Source: Actinomycetaceae bacterium MB13-C1-2
GTDB lineage: Bacteria > Actinomycetota > Actinomycetes > Actinomycetales > Actinomycetaceae
Direction of reading: 5' to 3'
NCBI GenBank assembly: GCA_035621235.1
Contig: CP141731.1
Location: 930,001-994,000, forward strand
Length of the DNA stretch: 64,000 nt
Of this stretch, positions 35,930-45,194 are shown in pieces (position 1 is the first letter of the stretch; every line of letters starts with the position of its first letter). The notes under the pieces are model-generated. The model saw only the letters and a list, made by a program, of their open reading frames with translations, was not told the origin of the DNA and ran no database searches. Made by a program: the position numbers and the translations under genes.

Positions 35930-35968
35930 TAGAATCGCTGAGGAGCTACCGATCTAGGAGGAAGACCA

Positions 35969-36772
35969 GTGACCTATTCAGTTGGCACCCGCGAAGGATG
36001 GGAGCAGTGGAAGGCGGAGAGAGAGGAAACACTCCGTGACCCCTACGGGTGGCTTTCGTTGGTTGAGCTCGCCTGGCTAGAGGAAGACCCGTCGCCCCTT
36101 AATACGTTTCCCGGTCTTTGGAACCATAGCGACAACACAGTTCGGTTTGCTCCGGTGGCGGGGGAGCCAAAGGTCTACCGTGATGGCCAGGAAATCACTC
36201 ATTCCTTAGAGATTGAGGTTGGGCCTGGAGTGGCGGATCGTTCACTTCGTGACGAACGTGGCCGAGAGACTGAGGTTATGTACCGATTCTGGGGTCCGGC
36301 AATTAGAGTGCGCGACCCCCAAGCGAAGCGACTCGCTGAGTTTCAAGGTTTGGATGTCTACGACTTTGAACCGCGCTGGGTCTTGCGCGGCGTGATCCTC
36401 CCTTATGACAAGGTCAAGGAACTAACCGTAGATTCGGCCGTCCCCGGCGGCAGTCAGACAGTCAACGCATGGGCTGACGCGGAGGTGGCATTGCCGGACG
36501 GAGAGACACTAACGCTTATTGTCACCGGCGATGGCCCCGAGTCGTCGAACGTGATGTTCCACGATGACACGAATGGTGACACCACCCCGGGATGGCGCTC
36601 GGCACCAGTGGTTGTCGATGGAGGAACGGTTGTCCTTGACTTCAACCGAGCTCAGATTTTCCCGGCTCATCTGAGTCCCTACGGAACCTGCCCGAAGCCT
36701 CCAGAGACCAACCGCATCCCCGCTCGGGTCGAAGCTGGCGAGAAGACTTTCGCTGGAAGGGACACGCAGTGA
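35969..36772 (+). CDS. DUF1684 family protein
   Basis: A 267-residue soluble protein. The N-terminal DPYGWLSLVELAWL and the C-terminal DFNRAQIFPAHLSPYGTCPKPP, followed by NRIPARVEAGEKTF, are the two hallmark blocks of DUF1684, a family of unknown biochemical function frequent in actinobacteria. GTG start at 35969 after CTAGGAGGAAG. It overlaps the tyrosine phosphatase gene by four bases, so the two products are translationally coupled. Confidence 0.9.
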   Translation: MTYSVGTREGWEQWKAEREETLRDPYGWLSLVELAWLEEDPSPLNTFPGLWNHSDNTVRFAPVAGEPKVYRDGQEITHSLEIEVGPGVADRSLRDERGRETEVMYRFWGPAIRVRDPQAKRLAEFQGLDVYDFEPRWVLRGVILPYDKVKELTVDSAVPGGSQTVNAWADAEVALPDGETLTLIVTGDGPESSNVMFHDDTNGDTTPGWRSAPVVVDGGTVVLDFNRAQIFPAHLSPYGTCPKPPETNRIPARVEAGEKTFAGRDTQ

Positions 36773-37245
36773 GTTATCGAATCCTCACTATCTGCACGGG
36801 AAATATTTGCCGCTCGCCGATGGCAGAGGTTGTTCTCGCCGAGAAGCTTGCTGAGGCTGGCCTAGATGTGGAGGTCCAGTCAGCCGCGGTAACAACCGAG
36901 GCGCTGGGGCACGCCATTGACCATCGGGCGGCCCGGACCCTTAGGGCAGCGGGCTATCGGGTTCCGGATAGGCGTGCACGCCAGGTTAGTGCTGAAGACT
37001 TCGAGAGTTTCGACCTGATGCTGCCAATGACCCGCTCGCACGCGCGGGCGCTTGATCGGTTTGCCGAACGCTTCGGGGCCGGTGATCTCGGCGCTGATAT
37101 TCGGCTCTTCCGCGACTTCGTCCCCGATGACGAGGTGGATGTGCCTGACCCCTGGTATGGTGATCAGTCAGATTTCGATGAGACTTTGGAGATCATTGAG
37201 CAGGCCGTGCCAGCGATAGCGGAGTTCGTCCGCGAGAACTCGTAG
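36769..37245 (+). CDS. Low-molecular-weight protein-tyrosine phosphatase
   Basis: A 158-residue cytosolic phosphatase. The P-loop CTGNICRS (C-x5-R-S) near residues 8-15 holds the nucleophile cysteine and arginine; the general acid aspartate is in VPDPWYG near residue 127. It dephosphorylates phosphotyrosine in proteins or small phosphoesters. GTG start overlapping the DUF1684 stop. The next gene begins 12 bases downstream, suggesting a three-gene operon. Confidence 0.93.
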   Translation: MSYRILTICTGNICRSPMAEVVLAEKLAEAGLDVEVQSAAVTTEALGHAIDHRAARTLRAAGYRVPDRRARQVSAEDFESFDLMLPMTRSHARALDRFAERFGAGDLGADIRLFRDFVPDDEVDVPDPWYGDQSDFDETLEIIEQAVPAIAEFVRENS

Positions 37246-37257
37246 GCACGTTCCTCC

Positions 37258-38193
37258 GTGACTTCTTCGAATCGCTCAGCTGGAACCAGCTATCTTCGTC
37301 GAGTCGTGACGACGCTGGTGGTTCTGGCGGTTCTTGTAGCACTCATTTTGTGGGCTGTTTCTGGCCTACTGGGACTCGGGAACCCCTGGGCGAGCAAGCG
37401 AGAAGTCACGCCGCCTGAGACATCGTCTGACGCGGAGCCCTTTGTTCCAGAACCTAGGACTCCCGATCTGTCATACGAGGGTTTCGATCCTGCGTTCATC
37501 ATCTCAGACGAAGCATTCTTCGACAGCCAAGCCTATGACCAGGAGCAGATCGAGTCCTTCATAGTGAAGTGGAATGAGGGCTGCCGAGACGGAGTCGATG
37601 GAACGCCGTGCATCACGGAGTTCAGGGAGGACTCGCCAAGTTTTGAGCCGGACCAGTACTGTTCACTCGGATTCTCCGGTCAAGAGGCAGATACGGCCGC
37701 CTCGATCATTTGGAAGGCATCCCAGAGTTGCGGGATTAACCCTCAGGTTCTTCTCACACTAATTCAGAAGGAGCAGGGTCTTTTCACCGCCTCCGGTCTG
37801 CGACTGGATGAGTCACGGTACAACATTGCAACGGGGTTCGCCTGCCCGGATGCGTCGGTCTGTGACCCGGCCTATTTCGGCTTCGCAACTCAGGTTTACT
37901 ATGCTGCGCGTCAAATGCGGAAGTACGAGGCTAACCCCTACAGTTACATGGTCCAACCGGGAGTTCCAGTTTCTATCCCCTATGCGCCGGGCGAGGACTG
38001 CGAGGGTCCGGTGGTGACGGTGGCGAACCTTGCGACCTCGAACCTTTACAACTACACCCCGTACCAGCCGAACGCGGCGGCGCTCTCGGGGAGCAGGGAT
38101 GCCTGCACAACCTGGGGGAACCAGAATTTCTACGCTTTCTTCAACGCTTGGTTCGGAACCCCGGAGAAGGCTCTGGAGTCGGCTGGCAGCTAG
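37258..38193 (+). CDS. Membrane-anchored, lysozyme-like extracellular protein
   Basis: A 311-residue protein with an N-terminal anchor (VVTTLVVLAVLVALILWAV, residues about 17-35), a Pro/Glu-rich spacer and a conserved outer domain. The domain shows AASIIWKASQSCGINPQVLL followed by TLIQKEQGL, which resembles the catalytic helix of a goose-type lysozyme or lytic transglycosylase with E as possible acid. Aromatic and cysteine-rich segments ending in NQNFYAFFNAWFG follow. Similar actinobacterial proteins are often labelled hemagglutinin without evidence. It probably acts on the cell wall. GTG start, 12 bases after the phosphatase gene; its stop codon lies within the target site of the MITE candidate. 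Confidence 0.7.
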   Translation: MTSSNRSAGTSYLRRVVTTLVVLAVLVALILWAVSGLLGLGNPWASKREVTPPETSSDAEPFVPEPRTPDLSYEGFDPAFIISDEAFFDSQAYDQEQIESFIVKWNEGCRDGVDGTPCITEFREDSPSFEPDQYCSLGFSGQEADTAASIIWKASQSCGINPQVLLTLIQKEQGLFTASGLRLDESRYNIATGFACPDASVCDPAYFGFATQVYYAARQMRKYEANPYSYMVQPGVPVSIPYAPGEDCEGPVVTVANLATSNLYNYTPYQPNAAALSGSRDACTTWGNQNFYAFFNAWFGTPEKALESAGS

Positions 38194-38350
38194 GGTGTGT
38201 CTCCTAAATTCCTGCTTGCAGTGGTGACCGGGAAATCCGCGTTTGCTACGTTGTCATCGTCGGCTTTGCCACCAGTAAGGCTCTTCTTCCGCCTTGCAAT
38301 TACGAATTTGCCGGGCATCCTCGCCTGAGCACAGACTTAGGAGATACACC
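38194..38350. mobile_element. Candidate MITE of 157 bases with CTAG target duplication
   Basis: Terminal inverted repeats GGTGTGTCTCCTAA (38194-38207) and TTAGGAGATACACC (38337-38350) match at 13 of 14 positions. CTAG stands on both sides, as expected for a 4-base target duplication of the IS5 group (YTAR). There is no reading frame inside. It sits exactly between the stop codons of two convergent genes. A bidirectional terminator is an alternative, but the 129-base loop is large. Confidence 0.55.
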
Positions 38351-38354
38351 CTAG

Positions 38355-39668
38355 CTACTCGGCAGCTGGGTCGTTCACCAGAATTTGGAACAGGTCCCAG
38401 CCGACGGTTTTGTCGAGGATAAACATAAGGTAGGGACGGTCGGCGATGAACTCTTTGGGGGGCTCTTCAGCGACCGGCGCTGAGGTAGCTTCGAGGGCGA
38501 TTTCGGTGACCGCGGCGGCGATGGTCCCCTCTTCATCCATAATTACTCGACCTTGCTGAACGATCAGACTGACGAACAGGGGTTCTGACTTGGAGATGTA
38601 GGCCAGGGGGTCTCCCTGGACATCAAAAATGTCGGTCAGTCCGGCCGCCTTGACCGCTGGAACTAGATCCTGGTTGGACTTGAGATCAAGCTTGGGAAGC
38701 GCGATCACAGTGTCTTCATATGCGAGCTCGCTCTCGAGCCTTTCTAGAGTTGAAATCTCTATTGCTGCCGGGGCCGTTCCTTCAGGCGGGAGAACAAAGC
38801 GAGCCACCAGGTTTGCATCGGATCCATAGGGGAGTTCAAGCATCTTCCAACCATCAGCTTCCGCATATCCGGTGACTCGGCGATCATGCATGAAGTCAAC
38901 ATCGATGGTCGACCCATCAGACTTTGAGAATGTGTCTTCATAGGTGTTATTCGCATCGAAAGTCTCTGACCACTTCGCAGCGAACAGGACAGCATTCTGC
39001 AGGACTAGCCGCAACATGGAGTTTGGCTCAACCGCAGATTTCTCAATAAGTCCAGCGGTGTTGTAACGAACCCATTGGTCGAGTTGCTCCTTACCTTTCT
39101 CTGAGCCGAGATCAGTTTCTAGAACACCTGCGTTAAACCACTTCTTAAGCGAGTCGAGATAGCTTGGTTCCACCGTGAGTTGGTCGTCGAGAACAACTTG
39201 GTTCGCAATGTGAACCTTAGGTTCTTCCGGTAGTTCGTCAGAGTCAATGTTTGAAACATCATCGCGGAAGGGATCCAGTGACCCGACCAAAGCATTTACT
39301 GCCTCGTCCCGATCGCTTCCTCCCGCACCAATGAGTTCTGTGAACTGACTTTCTGTCTCCCCCTCAGCTCCAGAACCTAACATTGCTAGGGCGATGATGG
39401 CTGAAGCCGGTGAGGTGACCAGGGTTTCGTCGGATTCCAGCGCCAGGACGCTAAGTCCAAACTCTCTGGTCGCTTGAATCACCGACGCCGATGAGGAGGC
39501 CTGATCCAACGAAAAGCTCACGGGTTCGACGTCTGCTTCGTTGACTCCGGGGGCAGTTCCGCGGTCTCCACCGCCACTGGTTTCCGGGCTACTACAACCA
39601 GCCAGAAGCATCGCGCACACGGCAAAGGCGCTGAGTATGGGCGTTTTTACGCAGACAGTCTTGCTCAT
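38355..39668 (-). CDS. Serpin family protease inhibitor, lipoprotein
   Basis: A 437-residue protein from the ATG at 39668. The signal peptide ends in the lipobox MLLAGC, so it is anchored on the outer face of the membrane. The serpin fold follows in full length, with the hinge DEEGTIAAAVTEIAL and the signature FIADRPYLMFIL near the C-terminus. Counting 15 residues from the hinge glycine puts the scissile bond near LEAT-SAP, with threonine or alanine at P1, which suggests elastase- or subtilisin-like targets. Serpins are sporadic in bacteria; that of Bifidobacterium longum inhibits host elastase. It follows nrdHIE on the same strand. Confidence 0.92.
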   Translation of the reverse strand: MSKTVCVKTPILSAFAVCAMLLAGCSSPETSGGGDRGTAPGVNEADVEPVSFSLDQASSSASVIQATREFGLSVLALESDETLVTSPASAIIALAMLGSGAEGETESQFTELIGAGGSDRDEAVNALVGSLDPFRDDVSNIDSDELPEEPKVHIANQVVLDDQLTVEPSYLDSLKKWFNAGVLETDLGSEKGKEQLDQWVRYNTAGLIEKSAVEPNSMLRLVLQNAVLFAAKWSETFDANNTYEDTFSKSDGSTIDVDFMHDRRVTGYAEADGWKMLELPYGSDANLVARFVLPPEGTAPAAIEISTLERLESELAYEDTVIALPKLDLKSNQDLVPAVKAAGLTDIFDVQGDPLAYISKSEPLFVSLIVQQGRVIMDEEGTIAAAVTEIALEATSAPVAEEPPKEFIADRPYLMFILDKTVGWDLFQILVNDPAAE

Positions 39669-39769
39669 ACGCCAACCGTACGAGGAGATGGTAGGCGGCG
39701 ACACGGGCCGCTCCAAACGGTTACGAATTCGTGACTCAAGTGGGAGTCCGGGGGAGTGGACCAGGATCG

Positions 39770-39834
39770 TAAGTCGGACTACTCGACCGTTCGTGTTTGT
39801 TTCCTATGCGCAGGTGGCCGAGTAGTCCGACTTA
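39770..39834. terminator. Long perfect hairpin between nrdE and the serpin gene
   Basis: Perfect 16-base arms TAAGTCGGACTACTCG and CGAGTAGTCCGACTTA flank a 33-base loop. It begins 15 bases after the nrdE stop on the minus strand and lies 100 bases before the serpin start. It may end or process the nrdHIE transcript, although no T-run follows on that strand. Confidence 0.65.
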
Positions 39835-39848
39835 TGGTCGATCGATCA

Positions 39849-41993
39849 CTAAAGCATGCAGCTTACGCAGCCCTCCACTTCGGTTCCCTCAAGGGCGGCC
39901 TGCCTGATCCGCACGTAGTACAGGGTCTTGATTCCTTTGCGCCAGGCGTAGATGTAGGACTTGTTCAGCTCTCGGGTCGTGACGGTGTCCGGGTAGAAAA
40001 GCGTCAGCGACAGGCCCTGATCCACATGCTGGGTGGCCGCCGCGTATGTGTCAATGATCTTCTCGGGTCCGATTTCATACGCGTCTTCGTAGTACTCGAG
40101 GTTGTCGTTGGTCAGATATGGGGCCGGGTAGTAGACGCGACCAATCTTGCCTTCTTTGCGAATCTCGATCTTTGCAGTGATCGGGTGGATCGATGAGGTC
40201 GAGTTGTTGATGTAGCTAATGGAACCCGTCGGGGGCACGGCCTGTAGGTTTTGGTTGTACATCCCGTACTCGGCCACATCCGCCGCAAGCTTCTTCCAGT
40301 CTTCTGAGGTTGGAATGTGAGCAGAGGACCTAGCGAAGAGTTCCTTGACTCGCTCCGTCTCAGGCTCCCAAGTTCCTTCAATGTACTTCTCGAAGAACTT
40401 CCCACTGGCGTAGTCGGACTTTTCGAAACCGTCGAAGGTCTCACCACGTTCTTTGGCAATCTTGTTGGAGGCCTTAATCGCCTCAAAAAGAATGGTTAGG
40501 AAGTAAATGTTTGTGAAGTCTAGGCCTTCTTCAGAGCCGTAATGGACGCCCTCTCGGGCCAGGTACCCGTGAAGGTTCATTTGCCCCAGGCCAATCGCGT
40601 GGGAACGCGCGTTCCCCGAAGCAATTGATGGAACAGACTCGATATTCGACAGGTCCGAAACTGCGGTAAGAGCACGTATTGCCGACTCCACCGTGAGAGA
40701 AAAGTCCGGAGAATCCATTGTCTTTGCGATGTTTAGTGAGCCCAAATTGCAGGAGATGTCCTTGCCGACCTTCTTGTATGAGAGGTCCGGGTAGTACTCG
40801 GAGGGTTCAGAGACCTGCAAGATTTCCGAGCACAGGTTTGACATCGAGATGCGGCCCTCAATCGGGTTCGCATTGTTGACCGTGTCTTCAAAGACGATGT
40901 ACGGGTAGCCCGACTCAAACTGAATCTCAGAGAGAGTCTGGAAGAAGCGGCGGGCACTGATCTTCTTTTTTCGAATCTCAGGATTATCCACCATCTCTCG
41001 GTACTTTTCGGTCACGGAGATGTCACTGAAGGGGACCCCGTAGATGCGTTCAACATCGTAGGGGCTGAAGAGGTACATGTCCTCGTTGTTCTTCGCAAGG
41101 TGGAACGTAATGTCTGGTACGACGACGCCCAGAGACAGTGTCTTGATTCTGATTTTCTCGTCAGCGTTCTCCCTCTTGGTGTCGAGGAAGGCCATGATGT
41201 CGGGGTGGTGAGCGTTCAAATATACGGCCCCGGCTCCCTGGCGGGCTCCGAGCTGGTTGGCGTACGAGAAGGAGTCCTCAAGCAACTTCATTACGGGGAC
41301 TACCCCAGAGGACTGGTTCTCGATGCGTTTGATCGGGGCCCCGGCCTCACGAAGATTGGTCAGCGAGAGCGCCACGCCCCCGCCCCGTTTTGAAAGCTGC
41401 AGGGAAGAATTGATACCTCGTGCGATCGATTCCATATTGTCTTCGACGCGCAACAGGAAGCAGGAAACCAGTTCGCCGCGAGCGACTTTGCCTGCGTTCA
41501 GGAACGTTGGGGTGGCGGGTTGGAAACGTCCGGCCATCATCTCGTCGACCAGGTGCTGAGCTAGTGCATAGTCACCCTGAGCCAGATATAGGGCTACCAT
41601 AACGACCCGGTCTTCGAAGCGTTCAAGGTAACGCTGCCCGTCGAACGTCTTCAGGGTGTAGGAGGTGTAGTACTTGAATGCTCCGAGGAAAGTTGGGAAG
41701 CGGAATTTGAAAGCGTACGCCCGCTTGTACAGGTCCTTGATGTCCTGAAACGAATACTGGTCCAGGACGACTTGTTCGTAGTATCCCTCGTCAACCAGGT
41801 AGCGGAGTTTCTCTTCAAGGTCGTGAAAGAAAACCGTGTTCTGGTTGACGTGAGTCAGGAAATACTGGCGAGCGGCCTTCCGGTCCGCGTCGAACTGGAT
41901 ATTCCCGTCCTTGTCGTACAGGTTTAGCTGTGCGTTCAAAGCGTGATAATCGAGTTCGGGAGGCAGGGCCTTCTCTGGGCCGGTATCTGTCAT
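39849..41993 (-). CDS. nrdE: Class Ib ribonucleotide reductase, large subunit
   Basis: A 714-residue catalytic subunit reducing ribonucleoside diphosphates. Family landmarks include [10 protein letters not shown] with the first active-site cysteine region ELVSCFLL, the nucleotide-binding [22 protein letters not shown] with the radical cysteine, and the C-terminal redox pair in GCVSCML that exchanges electrons with NrdH. The start is the ATG at 41993, which overlaps the nrdI stop (ATGA); an upstream TTG is less likely. No intein or insertion is seen. The partner NrdF is encoded 13 kb away. Confidence 0.96.
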   Translation of the reverse strand: MTDTGPEKALPPELDYHALNAQLNLYDKDGNIQFDADRKAARQYFLTHVNQNTVFFHDLEEKLRYLVDEGYYEQVVLDQYSFQDIKDLYKRAYAFKFRFPTFLGAFKYYTSYTLKTFDGQRYLERFEDRVVMVALYLAQGDYALAQHLVDEMMAGRFQPATPTFLNAGKVARGELVSCFLLRVEDNMESIARGINSSLQLSKRGGGVALSLTNLREAGAPIKRIENQSSGVVPVMKLLEDSFSYANQLGARQGAGAVYLNAHHPDIMAFLDTKRENADEKIRIKTLSLGVVVPDITFHLAKNNEDMYLFSPYDVERIYGVPFSDISVTEKYREMVDNPEIRKKKISARRFFQTLSEIQFESGYPYIVFEDTVNNANPIEGRISMSNLCSEILQVSEPSEYYPDLSYKKVGKDISCNLGSLNIAKTMDSPDFSLTVESAIRALTAVSDLSNIESVPSIASGNARSHAIGLGQMNLHGYLAREGVHYGSEEGLDFTNIYFLTILFEAIKASNKIAKERGETFDGFEKSDYASGKFFEKYIEGTWEPETERVKELFARSSAHIPTSEDWKKLAADVAEYGMYNQNLQAVPPTGSISYINNSTSSIHPITAKIEIRKEGKIGRVYYPAPYLTNDNLEYYEDAYEIGPEKIIDTYAAATQHVDQGLSLTLFYPDTVTTRELNKSYIYAWRKGIKTLYYVRIRQAALEGTEVEGCVSCML

Positions 41994-42472
41994 ATTGTCG
42001 ACCAAAATCTATTCAGTCCTTCTTGTACTCGTGAGACATCTTCGGGAGTTCCTAGAAGCTCGAATTTATACAGGTGTGGGACGCCAACCTTCTTGGAGAC
42101 GATATCGCCCGCAATGCAGTAAGCCTTCCCAAAGTTTGTGTTTCCCGCAGAGATTACGCCCTTGCAGTGATTTCGGTTCGTCTCATCATTTAGGAACTTG
42201 ATGACCTGCTTAGGAACGGCGCCGGCCCTGTTGCCGCCTCCGTATGTCGGGATGACGAGGACATAGTCATAGTTCACCGACAGAAATCCGTCTGTGGGGC
42301 GCAGAGGAACACGTTCGGCCGGGACTCCGAGGCGCTTGACGAAGCGTGCGGTGTTCTCCGTTGCTGATGAGAAATAGACCAACCTCGGCCTTGACGAAGC
42401 CACTTGCGGGCTCTTGACCTCATTCGGTTGGACAGGAGCAACAGCGCCAGACTGTGCCGCCTCGGCGCGCAT
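41990..42472 (-). CDS. nrdI: Class Ib RNR assembly flavodoxin
   Basis: A 160-residue flavodoxin-like protein that supplies an oxidant for building the dimanganese-tyrosyl radical cofactor of Nrd[19 protein letters not shown] is the FMN phosphate loop and [18 protein letters not shown] the second flavin loop, followed by [12 protein letters not shown] 25-residue leader precedes the core. ATG at 42472 is preferred, with a GTG codon just before it as alternative. It lies between nrdH (11 bases upstream) and nrdE (overlapping). Confidence 0.95.
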   Translation of the reverse strand: MRAEAAQSGAVAPVQPNEVKSPQVASSRPRLVYFSSATENTARFVKRLGVPAERVPLRPTDGFLSVNYDYVLVIPTYGGGNRAGAVPKQVIKFLNDETNRNHCKGVISAGNTNFGKAYCIAGDIVSKKVGVPHLYKFELLGTPEDVSRVQEGLNRFWSTI

Positions 42473-42483
42473 CACCGGCCCCT

Positions 42484-42732
42484 TTAGTTAGCCGCGGGTT
42501 GCAGCACCATTTTCGACGCTGCGGCAATGCGGTCCGGGCGGAACCCGCTCCAGTGCTCATTGCCGACAACGACAACGGGAGCCTGCTGGTAGCCCAGGTC
42601 AATAATGTACTGGAGCGCTTCGGAATCGACGCTAACGTCAACCTTGCGATAAGGAGTTCCGGAACGATCAAGAGCGCGGTAGGTCGCATCGCACTGAACA
42701 CACCGAGGCTTTGAGTAAACGGTGATTTCCAT
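42484..42732 (-). CDS. nrdH: Glutaredoxin-like electron donor for class Ib RNR
   Basis: An 82-residue thioredoxin-fold protein with redox motif CVQC at residues 11-14 ([14 protein letters not shown]) and the [11 protein letters not shown] cis-proline region. It carries electrons from thioredoxin reductase to NrdE. First gene of nrdHIE, with ribosome site GGAAGGAA. Length and motifs are typical. Confidence 0.96.
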   Translation of the reverse strand: MEITVYSKPRCVQCDATYRALDRSGTPYRKVDVSVDSEALQYIIDLGYQQAPVVVVGNEHWSGFRPDRIAAASKMVLQPAAN

Positions 42733-42841
42733 GTCGAGTTCCTTCCGCCCTGTCAGGAGTTAGCCCAGATCCGCCGGTAACCCCATATTTGTAACTACAC
42801 CACTGTGATTCTTCGTGACGCTGTTTGCCCCACGGCTTGTA

Positions 42842-42889
42842 ACACTACACCTTGTGTTTGAGTTGTCCAGTACCCCCTATATGTCGTGT
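42842..42889 (-). promoter_or_regulatory. Paired NrdR boxes and promoter of nrdHIE
   Basis: ACACTACACCTTGTGT at 42842-42857 and CCCCTATATGTCGTGT at 42874-42889 fit the 16-base NrdR box; their centres are 32 bases apart, three helical turns, the usual spacing. On the minus strand a -35-like TGGACA (42864-42869) and a -10-like TAGTGT (42842-42847) are 16 bases apart, so the first box covers the -10 region. NrdR with dATP would repress nrdHIE here. Confidence 0.82.
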
Positions 42890-42921
42890 TGAGGCGTAAT
42901 TGTGGACTCAGGCATGTGCCC

Positions 42922-43061
42922 TGTGGATTACTTACTCAACCTCATTTTGTAAGTGTCCTTCATGGCTCCGACATATCCGCGAATCATCGGGATTCGATCG
43001 CGCTCATCAATGCAGACGCCTGTGAATAACCTGGAGTTCTCTGTCCTCACCCTGTGAATAA
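42922..43061. promoter_or_regulatory. Cluster of DnaA-box-like sites upstream of nrdHIE
   Basis: TGTGAATAA occurs at 43021-43029 and 43053-43061, both complementary to the DnaA consensus TTATNCACA and 32 bases apart. TGTGGATTA at 42922-42930 has one mismatch. The region 42733-43132 holds no gene. DnaA is known to act at the nrd promoter of Escherichia coli, so coupling of deoxynucleotide supply to replication is possible here. Confidence 0.5.
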
Positions 43062-43132
43062 CAACGACGTAATTCACTTCAGAATCGAGTCGACTTCGGC
43101 GTGTCGCTGTCTTGATCGGTGGAACCGGTCAA

Positions 43133-44593
43133 CTAACACTCCACGACGTTGACGGCAAGACCTCCGACGGAGGTTTCCTTGTATTTCGCATTCATATCCT
43201 CGCCCGTCTGACGCATCGTCTCAATCGCGTTATCGAGGGAGACATGGTGGTGGCCATCGCCGTACAGAGCTATCCGTGCTGCCGAGATGGCTTTCACCGC
43301 CGCGATGGCATTGCGTTCAATACACGGAATCTGAACCAGACCTCCAACCGGATCGCAGGTCAGGCCCAGTGAATGTTCCATGGCGATTTCGGCCGCATTC
43401 TCAACCTGAGTGGGTGTGCCACCCATGGCTTGCGCTAAGCCTGCCGAGGCCATCGCGGACGCGGAACCGACCTCCCCCTGACAGCCGACCTCTGCTCCGG
43501 CCACGGACGCATTCGTCTTGATCAGTGAGCCGACTGCGGTGGCAGCGAGAAGAAACTCCCGCAGCTTCACTCGTTCATCATCGAACAGCCCAAGCAAATC
43601 TTCGAGATTCCAAAGGGGGCAGATCTCCGCCAGGTTCTCTAAACCGCCGACACGTTCGACAGCAGTAGAGACTAGGAAGTAACCGAGGACAGCTGGGACA
43701 ATCCCCGCAGCGCCGTTCGTCTGTGCGGTGACAACTCGGTGGCCGGCCGCGTTCTCCTCATTAACCGCCAGAGCATACAGAGTGACCCAATCGACCAACA
43801 CCATTGGATCAGAAACACTCTGTTCCAGACGTTTCCGCAGTTTTGACGCACGCCGAGGAACGCCCAAGCCTCCGGGCAGGGTTCCCTCCGTTTGGCATCC
43901 CGCAACCACGGAAGCGAACATCTCATTGAGGATCTGGTCCAAATAGCGGTCTATGGAGGCTGACTCTCTGGTGTGCTCCTCGTTTGCGCGAACCAGCTCA
44001 GCTATGGACAGGTCATGGATCTCGCAGTACTGAAGCAGGTGAGAGGCGGAAGCGAAAGGATAGGTGGGTTCGGTGGTTCCATCTACCAGGATGAGATCGC
44101 CGTCGATCGGAACCGGGATTCCTTCGTCAGCATTCTGGACAACGACTGAGCCGCCGCCAACCGAGTAGTAGGTACGGTGAAGCTCGCTTCCATCCTCATA
44201 TTGGGCACTGAAAATCATGCCGTTGACGTGGAAGGGAAGTGAATCCCAGGGGTGAAAACGAAGATCGTCCAAAATAGAGAACGGTACCGGGTCTCCACCT
44301 AGTAGCGGAAGCTCTCCGGTGGTCCTGATGCGGGGAACAAGACTCGCTATTTCCCGGGTGTCGACGGTCTCGGGTTTGGCTCCGCCCAGCCCCAAGAGAA
44401 CCGCACGGTCGGTTCCGTGTCCTACCCCGGTGGCCGCAAGGGAACCGTAGAGATCAACCTCGACCGCAACGGGCCTGTCCTTCTTGCCAAGCATGAGTTC
44501 AGCGAAGTGTCTTCCCGCTCTCATCGGACCAACGGTGTGTGACGAGGACGGACCGATGCCAAGACGAAACACGTCCGAAACTCCAAGTTGCAT
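43133..44593 (-). CDS. sdaA: L-serine ammonia-lyase, iron-sulfur type
   Basis: A 486-residue single-chain enzyme deaminating L-serine to pyruvate and ammonia. The N-terminal domain opens SVSDVFRLGIGPSSSHT-like (VSDVFRLGIGPSSSHTVGPM); the C-terminal domain has the cysteines that bind the 4Fe-4S cluster in VGCQGEVGSASAMA, HSLGLTCDPVGGLVQ and the C-terminal VVEC tail, which in this family reaches into the active site. Start is the ATG at 44593 after GGGGGAACC; an upstream TTG is less likely. It is divergent from luxS across 109 bases. Confidence 0.94.
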   Translation of the reverse strand: MQLGVSDVFRLGIGPSSSHTVGPMRAGRHFAELMLGKKDRPVAVEVDLYGSLAATGVGHGTDRAVLLGLGGAKPETVDTREIASLVPRIRTTGELPLLGGDPVPFSILDDLRFHPWDSLPFHVNGMIFSAQYEDGSELHRTYYSVGGGSVVVQNADEGIPVPIDGDLILVDGTTEPTYPFASASHLLQYCEIHDLSIAELVRANEEHTRESASIDRYLDQILNEMFASVVAGCQTEGTLPGGLGVPRRASKLRKRLEQSVSDPMVLVDWVTLYALAVNEENAAGHRVVTAQTNGAAGIVPAVLGYFLVSTAVERVGGLENLAEICPLWNLEDLLGLFDDERVKLREFLLAATAVGSLIKTNASVAGAEVGCQGEVGSASAMASAGLAQAMGGTPTQVENAAEIAMEHSLGLTCDPVGGLVQIPCIERNAIAAVKAISAARIALYGDGHHHVSLDNAIETMRQTGEDMNAKYKETSVGGLAVNVVEC

Positions 44594-44702
44594 GGTTCCC
44601 CCAGACCTAGGACTCAATCCTAGGCATCGAAATCATTACGTGTCAGTCGCCGCGGGTTGGTCCTGCCAACCATCCTGTCGCCCTGAGCAATAACCTTGAG
44701 GT

Positions 44703-45194
44703 ATGACACCTACTCCACCCCGCATGAATGTAGAGTCCTTCAACCTAGATCACCGCAAAGTCCAAGCCCCCTATGTGAGAGTTGCAGACCGGAAAGAGCT
44801 TCCCGGCGGTGACACTCTTATTAAGTATGACGTTCGTTTTACTCAGCCGAACGTAGATCATCTAGACATGCCCGCGGTCCACTCAATCGAACATCTCACC
44901 GCGGAACTGATGCGGAACCACACGGATGCTCTCATCGATTTCTCCCCGATGGGATGCCAGACGGGCTTCTACGCCCTGACCCTCGGCCTGGAACAGCCTC
45001 AGTTCGAGGAAATTCTAGAGAACACCTTCAAAGACATTCTGCAGGCGGACGAGGTTCCAGCTGCCAACGAGGTGCAGTGCGGGTGGGGTGCGAACCACTC
45101 GCTCGCCGCGGCGCAAGAGGCGGTACGAGGATTCCTTGTCGAGCGCGCTTCCTGGGATCAGGTAACGAGGGGGGAAGAGGACAAGAATGCGTGA
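44703..45194 (+). CDS. luxS: S-ribosylhomocysteine lyase, AI-2 synthesis
   Basis: A 163-residue metalloenzyme cleaving S-ribosylhomocysteine to homocysteine and the autoinducer-2 precursor DPD. The metal ligands H60 and H64 are in [11 protein letters not shown] with catalytic E63, the third ligand is C126 in EVQCGWG, and the catalytic cysteine is C85 in [10 protein letters not shown]. Its stop overlaps by eight bases the start of the next gene, whose N-terminal domain makes the LuxS substrate. Both steps of SAH recycling are thus translated together. Confidence 0.96.
   Translation: MTPTPPRMNVESFNLDHRKVQAPYVRVADRKELPGGDTLIKYDVRFTQPNVDHLDMPAVHSIEHLTAELMRNHTDALIDFSPMGCQTGFYALTLGLEQPQFEEILENTFKDILQADEVPAANEVQCGWGANHSLAAAQEAVRGFLVERASWDQVTRGEEDKNA

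Noticed and set aside
42922-43061. DnaA boxes as a replication origin
   Set aside because: Only three sites, no AT-rich unwinding stretch and no dnaA, dnaN or rpmH nearby; a regulatory role at nrdHIE is simpler.
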